From assembly GCA_023055505.1 (NCBI GenBank), contig JALIRH010000023.1:5772423-5836422 (forward strand): a stretch of 64,000 bases of DNA, read 5' to 3'. Positions 1 through 11,320 of this stretch are shown one piece after another. Position numbers and translations under genes: made by a program. This DNA comes from Callipepla californica brunnescens (lineage: Eukaryota; Chordata; Aves; Galliformes; Odontophoridae). The notes under the pieces were generated by a model. It did no database searches and was not told the DNA's origin. It saw nothing but the letters and a program-made list of their open reading frames with translations. Each line of letters begins with the position of its first letter. Position 1 is the stretch's first letter.

Positions 1-2669
1 GTTGCAAAGATAATATGGAAGCAGTGAAATGTAGATATCGTTAGATATTGCTTAGCAGACACTTTTATAGTGCTGCTAAGCACTCTGCCTCCAAGAATAT
101 GGCTGAAAAAAAATGGGAAGTGGTGAAAAAAATTTACCCGATAATGATTACTTGACCAAAAATATAGCATGCAGTACTGACTGCTTACAATCAAATCAAA
201 ACCAGTTAAATGCTATAGAAATTATACTAAAATTTTAGCAGTGAGAATTTTACAATAACATGTAATCAAAATAAGGCTTTGTAATACTGATTATTTCAAT
301 AAAATTAGGTTTTGTAGCCATAGTAAATGGTAGATAGACTTTTGCCAAAATTTCTACTGATGCCAAGCATTTTCCTTTTTTCTAGAATCCTGCTTTGTCT
401 TAACATTTAAAACAAAAATTAATGTAATGAAATGGTCTACTTAGCACTGAGTTTTGAAAGACAGTTTTCTAGGCCCACCTCTTGAAATAGTTCATATAAT
501 GAATACATTTGAAGCAAAATGCAGGCAGTTGAACTATAAATCTTGTACTTTCAGAATATCCCTGCGTTTGTGAACAGGGTCATGAGGAAGATCAAAAGGT
601 TCAGACCACTGCAGTTTCCTGCAGAAATCATGTGGGGATAGAGTTGGCATACAAGGTAGATGCTGTCATAAACTAGAGTAAGATAGAAGGAAAGAAGGGA
701 GAAATATGAGTCAGAATACTGTGTTTGTATTCTCATTTACTGGGTGCTTGAAAGAGACCCTGTATTTGCATGGATCTCTGGTCAGGCAGTTAGAACTGGT
801 AATCACAAAATGAAGGGAGTGGGGCAAATTACTATAGACATCATATGGATTTTCTTACTAGACTGCACTGAAAGCAGACATTCGCCACATACATTTAGCG
901 TGGAATCAATAGAGTAGAGTACTTTCCAGATAACTATTACAATTTGAGCTTAAATAAACACAGCGGTAAACAAATGCTCCTAGAACTTTTGCATTTCATC
1001 TGCTCTGAACAAAATGTTGACTTCAGTTTTTTTTTCCTAGTATGATTGTATGAACTACGACTATATGATCACAATCTCTCCACCAGATAGGTGAAGATTA
1101 GAAGCTCTTTCAGTGAGAAAAGATATTAATTTAAGTCAGTAAAGGCACTTAAAAAAATCTTTGTAAATTATAACTAGATTGATAGTGCAGAGTGCTCATG
1201 ACATTTTAATCTGGTGAAAGTGGGTTTTATAACTGCTTAAGATTTATTATGTCTAGACTAAATTTCAACTTTATTTTTTATAAAAAATTAAAAAGAAAGA
1301 CAAGCATTCATTCAAGGCAAGAATGAGTGTTTTCACTTACCTTCAATTCCTTAGCAACAGAGCCTAGGAGGAAAATTACATTCCCTTATTATGTTCCTAG
1401 AGTAAATTTACAAACTGGTGTGCATCAGACATACACAGGATGAAGTAGAGATACATCTCTGTGATTAAATTATATCAAAACTCCATGACACAGCCTCAGA
1501 AACTCATTTTGTCTGGAGCCATGATTGTTTTATTCAACCATTGCCTTGTATTCACATACCCCATTGGTCTCAATTGAACAAGCGTACAAGAGGATAGGAA
1601 AGAAATTGAATGTCGGAAAGATAACATGACAAAAAAGTAAAATAAAAATTATTTAATATTATCATTACACTGTTTAACTGGCAAAAGTTTTATAATGACT
1701 GGAGTTGTATTCTCCAATAGTTACTCCTCCACAGTCATCTTTTATAAGGACGTTGGCATTGTCAGGCAGGTAGAATGTGTGTTCATGAGAGGGAGTGACT
1801 GAAACAATAACTGCAAGGTTGCTTACAAAATACTAAAATATAATTTACATGACTTATATACTTTATGTTGTATTTGTTGCTGATGCTATGCAACAAGAAC
1901 AACATAAAGTAGGATTTTCTTCAGCTTTTTTCTACTACAGAAAGGCAGACTCCATTGTGGCTCAAAGTCACCATAGATTAACTTTCAGTAGAAAAGCATA
2001 ACTACATACAGAGTTTATTTTGGTCCATATTTTCGGTTGTATGCTAAGATGCGTTTAATATTGGTGATGTGTATGTAGGTGGGTCAAGGATACATGCTTC
2101 TGGAGAATAGCCTAACATCTCTGTATGCAAGGAAGTTAAATTAAAAAAAAAAAAAAAAAAAAAGCCTGGGGGTGGTAGGGTGAAGGGAAGGAAGGAAGAA
2201 GAATAATTGCCTTTTAAATTATATAGTTAGGACTTGAAGCATGAAAAAATGATCAGAAACAGTGAATTCAGAAGTGAAAGTAATTGAGTTTGATGCTTAA
2301 ATATGTAGTTTAGATCCTAACTGTAGCCTCCCAATATTTTACATACTTAGTCTACAACTGTCATTTAAAAATTATATGAAAAATGAAATTGGTTATGAAG
2401 CTGAGACTCTGTGATATGTAACATTCTTCATCTTCCCCTTTGGAACTGATGGATTCAACATGGACAGACACTTAGATACATTCTATCTTCTTCCAACCTC
2501 ATAATGCAGTGATGTCCAAAATGCAGCCTTTGGACCACACTGCTGCCTGGCACAGCCTTTCCCAAGGCTGCTCCCTGCCCCAAGCTATCATGTGTGTGCT
2601 GAGATCACACACACTGTTCAAAACAATGAAACACTGGTGTGCAACTGGCACTGTCTGAGTTGATAATAC
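1..2669. other. Unique AT-rich non-coding DNA, no gene seen
   Basis: No open frame with protein-like composition and no recognisable transposon text. The only notable structure is a run of 21 A (2143-2163) followed by a purine-rich G/A stretch to about 2205. The A-run could be the tail of a retroposed sequence, but no body is recognisable upstream. Short open frames on either strand look like chance. Confidence 0.6.
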
Positions 2670-3846
2670 ATACATCAATGAATGTAAATCCATGAGCTGT
2701 GATGGGATGCATCTGTGTGTGCTGAAGGAGATGGCAGAGGTGATAGCTTTCTCTTTCATCAAGAGATCTTGGAGAATGGGAGAGGTGCCTGAAGACTGGA
2801 GAACAATCAGTGTCACTCCAGTCTTCAAAAAGGGCATTACGGAGGATCCAGGCAACTGAAGGCCAGTCAGCCTCACCTCCACCCCTGGAAAGGTGATGGA
2901 ACAGTTTATTCTGAATGCTATTGCCAGGCAGATGGAAGAGAAGATTGTTATCAGGAATAGTCAGCATGGGTTCACTGGGGAGAGGCTGTGTTTAACCAAC
3001 TTGGTAGCTTTCTATGATGACATTACTGGCTGGGTGGATGGTGGGAATGCGGTGGATGTAGCCAACCTTGATTTCAGCAAGGCATTTGACACTGTCTCCC
3101 ACAGCATCCTTGTAACAAAGTTGAGGAAGTATGGAATAGATGAGTGGACGGAGAGGTGGGTTGAGAACTGGCTGACTGGCAGAGTTCAGAGGGTTGTGAT
3201 CAGTGGTGCAGAGTCCAGTTGGAGGCCTGTACTTAGTGGTGTTCCTCAGGGATCTGTGCAGGGTCCAGTCCTGTTCAACATCTTTATCAGTCACCTTGAT
3301 GAAGGGGTAGAGTCCACTCTCAGCAAGTTTGCTGATGATACAAAGCTGGGAGGAATGGCTGACATGCTGCAAGGTTGTGCTGCCATTCAGCAAGACCTGG
3401 ACAGGCTGGAGAGCTGGGAAGACAAAAATCAGATAAAGTTTAATAAGAGCAACTGTAGAGTCTTGCACGAAGGGAGGAATAACTGCATACACTGGTTCAG
3501 GTTGGAGAATGACCTGCTGGAGAGGAGCTCTGAGGAGAGGGACCTGGGTGTCCTGGTGGATGACAGGTTGGTCATGAGCCAGCAGTGTGCCTTGGTGGAC
3601 AAGAGAGGCCAGTGGTCTCCTGGGGTGCATTAAAGAGAGCATGGACAGCAGATGAAGGGAGGTGATCCTCCCCATCTACACTGCTCTGTTGAGACCTCAC
3701 CTGGAGTACTGTGTCCAGTTCTGGGCTCCCCAGTAAAAAAAGACAGGGATCTTCTTGAAAGAGTCCAGCGGAGGGCTAAAAAGGTGATAAAGGGCCTGGA
3801 ACACCTCACTTATGAGGAAAGACTAAGAGACCTGTGCAGCATCTGA
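2670..3846 (+). mobile_element. CR1 LINE fragment, ORF2 reverse transcriptase region
   Basis: This is the longest readable CR1 (chicken repeat 1, a non-LTR retrotransposon) piece in the window. It starts inside ORF2, in the text that precedes the RT fingers ('gatgggatgcat' then 'aggtgcctgaagactgg'). It continues through RT domains A to C and the thumb/C-terminal region (LLERVQRRAKK, YEERLRDL) and stops abruptly near 3834-3846, before the usual 3' UTR. The reading frame is broken: a TGA at about 2858 replaces a tyrosine codon of the usual text, and an extra base near 3605 shifts frame, so the last part reads in another frame (3652-3846). Both ends are missing, so the copy is dead. The 3' loss is unusual for CR1, which is normally 5'-truncated, and fits a later insertion or deletion at about 3835. 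Confidence 0.92.
2893..3633 (+). pseudogene. CR1 reverse transcriptase fragment (open for 246 codons)
   Basis: This open stretch encodes the catalytic core of a CR1-type RT, the enzyme that copies LINE RNA into DNA at a nicked target. Visible blocks are QHGFT (residues about 24-28), domain A with LDFSKAFDTVSH (about 59-70), domain B with SGVPQGS (about 115-121), and domain C FADDT (146-150), which holds the catalytic Asp pair. IKFNKSNCRVLH follows at about 181-192. The frame then shifts at about residue 236 and ends in a stop. The ATG at 2893 is internal to the original ORF2 and is not a true start. There is no endonuclease domain and no promoter, so expression as a functional protein is unlikely. 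Identification as CR1 RT is very sure; inactivity is inferred from the truncation and lesions. Confidence 0.9.
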
Positions 3847-4160
3847 AGCATAGACTCATGTGGACAATCCAAATTGTTTATTACAGATTTTAACATCCCT
3901 TACAAGTTTTCTCTTGTAACTTTTCCACCCGCCTTTACATGACAACAAAATACTCCCCAGACAGTCCTTAACCATTCAAACAGGTGCTTATCCAATCAGG
4001 GTCGTGAGTCATTTCAAGCCATGCACTCTTCCTTTAATTAGGGTCTGCCATCACACAGCTTACTTGAATTTGTTTAAGTTACTTGTTTTCTTTTAAGTTA
4101 CTTTAAATTGTTTGAGTTATTTGTTCTCCTTTTCTTCTGGAGTGTCTGGAGCTATGTGAG
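3833..4160 (-). mobile_element. Probable ERV LTR remnant, antisense
   Basis: Directly at the CR1 breakpoint the text changes to a segment that, read on the minus strand, has an AATAAA polyadenylation signal (plus-strand TTTATT at about 3878-3883). Some 40 bases later it ends in ...TGCA or ...GCACA, as the R-U5 end of an LTR would. The composition (CCACCCGCC, ACTCCCCAGAC) differs from the flanks. I cannot place the other end, and CR1 text does not resume downstream, so a clean insertion with target duplication is not shown. It could instead be unrelated unique sequence joined by deletion. Confidence 0.4.
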
Positions 4161-7100
4161 AAAGATCTGCTTTTTAAATATCGTTTTATCTTTATCCCAA
4201 GAACAGGAACTAAGGCCATGAAAAACTAGATTAATTCACCACTGTTAGAAATATTAGAGAGCTGCCTTGGTTATGCATCAGGATTATCCATGTTTCAATA
4301 ACAGCATAGGCTCCTCTTATGAAAGCCTTCACCTAAAATACCTTAATCTGAACTACGGACCAAAACAAGATCACTCCTTTTTCACCTGAAACCTGAATGT
4401 AATAAGTGAAGATCAGTGGGCTCAAGGAGCTAACAAACTTATCTCTCCTATCCTAATTGATAATCTACTGGAGATATGTTCTTGCAAAAGTAGAGATAAC
4501 AAGTTGAAGACTCATTAATAGTCTTTCATCTGTATGTTGGAAGAATGGTTTATATATAGTTTTGGAGTTCTTGAGGCTTTTTATGTCATACAACTTGCAT
4601 GGACTGGTGGTAGCTGAGATGAGGCTAAGCAGGCTTTAGCCACCTGATCTTTAGTTAGCTCTGTCCAGAGTACATACTCTTCTATGCTGAGGTAGCAAGG
4701 CAGCAGGAAGTCATAAGTTTCATGTTAGAAAATACCACCTCCCCCAGAAATGTAATGAACTCACAAGCTGATTCTGAAATATGATCTCTACAAGCCAGTG
4801 TAAGAGATTATTATTTTTTATACCATTGCCTCAAAGTTTGCTGATGAACAAGTCTACACAATTATAAACTCTACAGGTAAGAATATTTGCACGTGTTATG
4901 TAGTGTACTGATGGTATGTTTGTTCTGTTTTCTGAAAACAGGCTTTAAAATGTACCTAAATTTCCATTTTTTCTATATATTAATTCTTTCCATTATATTA
5001 GCTTTTTTCCAGGCTTACAATGTATTTGACTGTGAGCCCTAATATATCATTGTTCCTACTTTTCTACCTCTTTAATTTGTAAGTGATATCTCCTATTTTA
5101 TGAACTTATTCTGAGCAAAAACGACAACACTTTAAGGATAGCAGTACAAACTCGGCAGCTATTTAGTTGTTATAAATGAAATGTATGGAAACAGATACTA
5201 AGATATCAACTTTCTCAGTTTAGCTGTCCACTTATTACAGTAGTTATTCTCTAAATCAGTTAATCAGACAATAATCAATGTCCTAATTATTAGGACCCTC
5301 TAAAATGGCTATCCAAGATGTTACTATGTTGACAGTCAAAAGAGTAGATCAGTTCCCACTTAAGGTCTTTTGTTTCAGAGTAAACACCAGAGTCTCCTAA
5401 TATGGTGAAATACATAGACTGTTTTTCTTGTCTTTGAATTAACTTAAGAATCAGTCTGTCCGAATATGTTCTTAAAAGTACGAAGTAATCATTTTTAAAC
5501 CACTGGTGGGAAAGCAGACTGACAGTGGAGAGAGTAGTGTTGCAATCATGCATTAGACAAGCAGAGCTAGACCAATATATTTTATAAAATTTGTTCTCTA
5601 CTCTGCTCTAGTGACTAGAGTCAGTCTCAAGGAAACTCATAGCCAATTTGAAGAATGGAATGCAACTATATTTATGAAGACTGCTCACTGTAACACATGC
5701 TAATAGGAAATATTCCTATGTGAATGATTGCCAGGCATGTATGTTTACCTTAAGGCTTCAGCAAATGGTAAATGGCATTCTAAAAATTTGATACTAAATT
5801 TAACCTGAGTTGTATGTTGATAATACTAACAATAACAGTTCAGATATCCCTAGACAGGTCCAAACACAGCAGCAAAAGTATAACAAAATCAGAGACAGCA
5901 ACGAGAAGCAGAAATTTCACTAAGTCATAATGTTTAGCTGAAAAGTTCTGTACTGAAACTATGGCTGTTTACAAGACTAGAAGTCTAAAAGATATGATTT
6001 ATTTCACGTCTCAGGGCAAACGCAATAGCAGCTGGTCTTCAACTCAATGCTCACTACAAGGTCCCAATTTTTTTGGAAAAATAAAATAAAAATGTATTTG
6101 AATAAAAAACACAAAGCTAATGGAGTGTTGTAGTTGCAACCTAAGGAAAGAAAAATACCCTTAAGACCTACAGCAATCTATTGCAATCTATTTGATTTAA
6201 TTCTAATGGATTACTCTAGAGGTGATTTAAACTCATGCAGTCCGCTAAATATATCATGTCAGACATGATCTATAAATGTTTAAAGTGAATCTATGTCTGT
6301 TATGATCTTCCTCTCTGTTTACTGAGCCTTTACCCTTTTTAGTACTACAGATATGTTACAAGTTCACTTACAGTTCAATGCAGACTGTTAAAAAAGAAAT
6401 AAGCATCACATGCTTCGTCATTATGGTTTCTTCTTTTCCTGGTTTTCACTCTTGGCAATTAAAATTAAAGATTAATTGAACTTCAAGTCAATGGTTGCTC
6501 TTTTGGCCAGTACAACAAAAACACTAGTCAAATATTTTCTAGGCAGAATGAAGTTATACCGAGCTTAAGTTTACAATTGGAAGGCATGTCAAAACTGTTA
6601 ATGGATCACAAAGAGTAGGTTATTCAGAGAGTTGTGCCCAAGTTGAACGCAGTGAGAGTTAAGAAAACAATTCACAAATTTATGTGAAGTGGTTTTAGGT
6701 TTTATTTCAAAATGAAATGTGAAATCTTCCATAAACACAAATAAAAAATAAGGAGTCTGTTTCTGAACCTTTGCTTAATGATCAAAACTTCTGCATGTTC
6801 CCAGTAATGTTCTACCTCTTTTTTTTCTGATGAAACCAAAACTTTTCATTGTAGAAAAGAAAAACATTTTATGCTTTGTCAAAAAAGATCCATCTGGTGA
6901 CATTTTAAATAAGTTGCTTTGTTATTTCCCAGAGAAGACTGACTGACCACTGAAAATACCACTTTAACCTTTTCCTTATTTTTATCTCCATTCTTCATAT
7001 TCTCTGTTTTCCCTCACTTATATACAGCAGTTTGTCTTTTAACTGATTCATGGTTAAAATACAGAAATTTAACATCTCCCAGGCAGAGTTCAAAATGTCA

Positions 7101-10100
7101 AGAAAGTTAGCAAAAGCAGATTTTCTTCTCCAAGCTGAAATAAATGCTTTTCTGGAAGTTATAGATATTACTGTGATTTTGATATTACTGTGGATTTATG
7201 CATGAGCATCTGAATAAAAAATATTTAAAAAAAATCATAACTAAACCAGCTGTTGTTATAAATTGATCAGTAATAAATAGATATTGGTGTTTTCAGAACA
7301 CAAAGCAGGACAACGTAGGTATTTAAAATACATATATATGCAGTAGTATATTATTAACAGCAGAAACTATGTTAGCTTACACCAAAGAGTAACAGTTTTG
7401 ATTTAACCAAGCCTTTTACCTGCAGATCACAACATCCTCACCAAAGCTCAGAAAGCCTAAATGACAAAAGAAATCATCAGAATAGATCAAAATAGAAGCC
7501 AGGCGTCCTGAATTACTGTCACTTGCTATCATTACTATGATAGCAACCTGAAGGTTTTCAAAAGGTCCATTGAAATGGACCCTTTGAAGCTATGACAAAA
7601 TTATTTCATTAACAGGAATATGTCCTCTCTAGGTAGACAAATGAGTTCAGTAGAATGGAGATAACATTTTTCAAAATGTATAAGAGACAATAATAAAAAA
7701 TGCAAAAAGATATTTAGTAAGCTTTTGAAAAATGCTAAAGAATAAATCTCTTCAGACATCCCTGGACAGTCAAATTAAATATGTGGAATTGGCTTCAATA
7801 GGCCTAATCCTGTTCTGAAAATCATGTCATCCCAAGAACTACTTAGTTCAGACAGATTCAGCCTGTGCTAAATATGTCTATACACTTAAACACCAAACCA
7901 TCATTTGGCCGGAGAGACCTCCAACCAGCAACACCAAGCCCGAGTGGCAGCAAACAGGTTCACTACACTCACAAAGGATCCGGATTTTCAGACACTGTTA
8001 ATCAGCAGATGCCATCTGAAGTCAATAATCTCAGAATAACTGAGAAACACAAGACAGGAAGACAGCAGCAGATGAAAAGAGTAGAAAAACAAAGGGGAAG
8101 TAAAAGCATTTTCTTCACTGACCTTAGTAACAGAAAGATCTCCAGATGATTTCATGTCATTTAGATGTGACAGGCACTCAAAATTCTAGTGTTAATATAT
8201 GAATTTATTCTCAACCAAAAAGAGCTTTAACTGACATATTAAGTTTTTAATTCAGTGAAGATTAATTCATTTCCTGACTGAATATTTGCAGGTAAATGTG
8301 TCTTAATATCTTCTGACCCTCTCAGAAAGGAAGTCATACTAGTTTGGGCTCCTTCTATCATAATTATTGAGGACACAGTTTGTTCCTGAATTTAGTTCTT
8401 ACTACAGTAAAACATATTTAGTTTTTCCCCCTATACAGAACATTCTTACTTAACCTATGTAAGTTTATCAATAAGTTTGTTTACACTACCTGAACTATAT
8501 CCCCATTTTATTCTGCTTATATACCCTAGTTCTAAGTGAACTATCTTCAGCATATACAGAAAGGAAAAATGCCTGTAGCAAGAGAAAATTGAAATGCTGG
8601 ATTTTGATGCAGGTAATTCTTCCACTGATCCACAAAACCACCCTCGTTTATTTATTGATTTTGTAAGATTAATCCTTCATATGATAGCACTAGTAGCAGT
8701 GGAGTCAAACTATGTGACTGGAAAATTGTCTCCTGTTTTGAAAATTTATTTTCTATTATTTTACTTCCAGTTCCCTGATATTTAACTTGCAGTGAGAGAC
8801 AATTATCCATTCACAGTGTTCAATTCCATTTGCCTCATTCACTTACTCCACATAAATTGACATCAGCCAGTCATACAGCTGCAGGCTGAACTTCCTTTTT
8901 CTTGTTATTTACAGCTGATCATTTTTAAACATCAATAGCTATTTTAGTTACAAAAGTCCTGCCAGTGTTTCTTGACTGGAACATGAAATAAGCTTTCTCG
9001 ACCAAGATAATACAGAGAAAATGTAAGAGAAAAATAAAGACAGAAAGAAGAAAAAAGAGGGACAATTACTAATGCATGAACATCTATCAAAAATGTGACA
9101 GTGTTTACATTAATCTTTGTAAAAATGAAGATGAAAACATTGAAAATAAAATTAGTACATGGAAAACCATTTGCCGTAACATTTCCCCTAACACTTTCAG
9201 TGACAATGATTTCTTTAGTTGAGATTACTTCTTTTAACATATTCATTACTTTCCATTCAATCCATAGATTTTGTAGCTCTTAAATAAATAAATAAACAAA
9301 TAAAGACAAAATATTTTTAAAGTAGAGAAGCTCAGTAGTTTGTTCTCTTCCATTTGTCTATTTATTAAATGCTATAGGTGCCAGGAACTACTTATACTCT
9401 AGCATTATCTTAATTATGGAATATGCAGTCATAATAGTGAAGAATGAGTTGGAAATAAGAATTATGTGATTTATGGAAGAGCAATTTCTGTGTATTACCT
9501 TGAGTTTCAGGTCCATTCAGTGTCTCTGTATCTCTGTGTTCTAAGAACATGAAAACAAGAATCATCAGCTAGTTTACTTTTTGCTCATGCACTATTATTA
9601 TGTGCAAACAGCCCTATCTATCTATCTAGCTAGCTATAGCTACCCCCCTTCATCACATGAATCATCAAATGCAAAAAAGAATTTAGGGGATTACAATGAC
9701 AGCATTTAAGTTTGCTGCATGAAATCTCCTGAACACATGCTGCTTGAGTATTAGTGGAGCTTCCCACCCTTTTGAGTATCTCTCCTTGGACATAAGCAGG
9801 ACTTCACTTTAGACAGTGCAGAGCAATACAGTTATGCTCTACATCTAAGTCCAGAGTTGTGGCAGAGAAACTAGACTTCTCAGTGATGTTCATTTTGAAC
9901 CCAAACTACAAAACCAGACTCCATTTTAACTCCAAACTATGAAACACAGCTATACGCCTGTGTTAAAACCAGTAAAAAGAAATTCCATTTCTTCCTTCTG
10001 CTTAGTACACCTTCTTCTTGTGCCGAGATCTGCTCATCAGGCTTATGAATCCATATTGCCATTTCTTTAACTGAACAAATATAAAATCATTTTATGAGCA

Positions 10101-11106
10101 GTAGTACAGCCTATGTGTTCTCTGTCCTGAAAAGACAGTCTAGCATAAAAGTTCCTAACTGTGTCCCCTTCTTGGGCTTCCTCTAATACTTGTGTCATTC
10201 TTTTCCGCATAATCTTTAAGAGCCCCTGCCAGAGACAGTATGAGACTATAAAGCAAAGTAAATATACTGGAGGTCTGTGTAATATTTGTGCAGAATACAG
10301 TTTATAATTAGTGGGAATTTGTAATCCTCATAGCAATTTTGATCTAACAAAGGTTCATTAGTCTGAAAATTATGGCTTTTTTATCTTACAAGAACATAAA
10401 GCCCCTATGTGTAACACAAAATCACTTTCAAATCTCAGTTTATATTTGTGGCTGTTCAAGTATCAGTACTTAAAAAATTATTGAAAAGTTAAGTGGTTAC
10501 ATCTGCAGTCCAGGTGTCCTCCTATACATTGCAGATGTGGGTTTTCAGTAGGACATTCCTCTCTAACTTCTCTCCTGCATTTGCAATCAGCATAAAACAC
10601 TGCACAATAAGAAGGCAGCTATTTGTCCTCCTCAGCATGAAGCCTAGACTTGTATTTTCAAGTGAAGTTTACCAGCACAACCTATGCATGATGTTTCCAC
10701 AATGGAGGCAGTGCTAGAGTAAGAAGACAGAGGAGATACACAGATATATGCCACTTGCAGATTTTTACAGCGATCTCAAACTAATTGCAATAATTTTAAA
10801 TTGATAATAGTCTGTGAGAAAGTTTAACATTACCCAAAACATGTGAATCCCTGCTATGCTAGTATATAAATCCTGTGCTGAATCATATAAGACAGAGGAT
10901 AGTTAGTTGAAATGGATACAAGGTGCAAAATCTATAAAAATATTCCTTCTGGAGCTATAACACAAACTTCTTTTATCCTGGCTTTTAATTCAGTTTTTGC
11001 ACAGCTCCAGTGTTTTCCACTCAGAGAATCAGAGAAATCAGAGAATTAATGTAAGTAATTTTGTAAAATTGTAATTTGACCAGAGGCCAAATTTTCAGAC
11101 AGATTA
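4161..11106. other. Unique AT-rich non-coding DNA, no gene seen
   Basis: About 7 kb with no recognisable transposon or exon. Open frames here (for example 7865-8149 and 8944-9246) lack domain-like composition, have no splice-site context I can support and look like chance. Small features: adjacent stem-loops at 7523-7588 (listed separately), a short TAAA-rich microsatellite near 9280-9303, and a degenerate CTAT/CTAG tract at about 9615-9640. Confidence 0.55.
7523..7588. repeat. Two adjacent short stem-loops
   Basis: The first hairpin has perfect 10-base arms at 7523-7532 and 7537-7546 with a 4-base loop. The second starts ten bases later, with 14-base arms at 7557-7570 and 7575-7588 (one mismatch) and again a 4-base loop. 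Arms and loops were read directly. No transposon end or known RNA family is recognised. They could be chance, a decayed foldback element or a structured RNA. Confidence 0.6.
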
Positions 11107-11320
11107 TCACAGAATCCCAGAATTGTAGGGGTTGGAAGGGACATCTAGAGATCATCTAGCTCAACCCCACTACCAAAGCAGCTCCCTAGCTCAGGTTGCA
11201 CAGGTAGGTGTCCAGGCAGGTCTTGAATGTCTCCAGAGAAGGAGACCCCACCACCCCTCTGTGCAGCCTGTGCCAGTGCTATGTTACCCTTGCTTTGAAG
11301 AAGTCCCCATGCACTTTTGT
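11107..11320 (-). mobile_element. CR1 LINE 3' tail, antisense
   Basis: The plus strand begins with the reverse complement of a CR1 3' end (TCACAGAATCCCAGAATTGTAG, then 'ggttggaagggacat' and 'agatcatctagctcaac'). It continues through the 3' UTR ('caggtaggtgtccaggcaggtcttgaatgtctcc') to about 11320, where similarity fades. It is only the 3' 200 bases or so, the typical outcome of 5'-truncated CR1 insertion. The open frame at 11132-11359 is an antisense reading of this repeat and not a gene. Confidence 0.9.

Noticed and set aside
2499..2967. Long minus-strand frames over 2499-2967
   Set aside because: They are antisense shadows of the CR1 RT region.
9600..9650. CTAT/CTAG repeat considered as a CRISPR-like or regulatory array
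   Set aside because: It is a short tetranucleotide microsatellite with no spacers.
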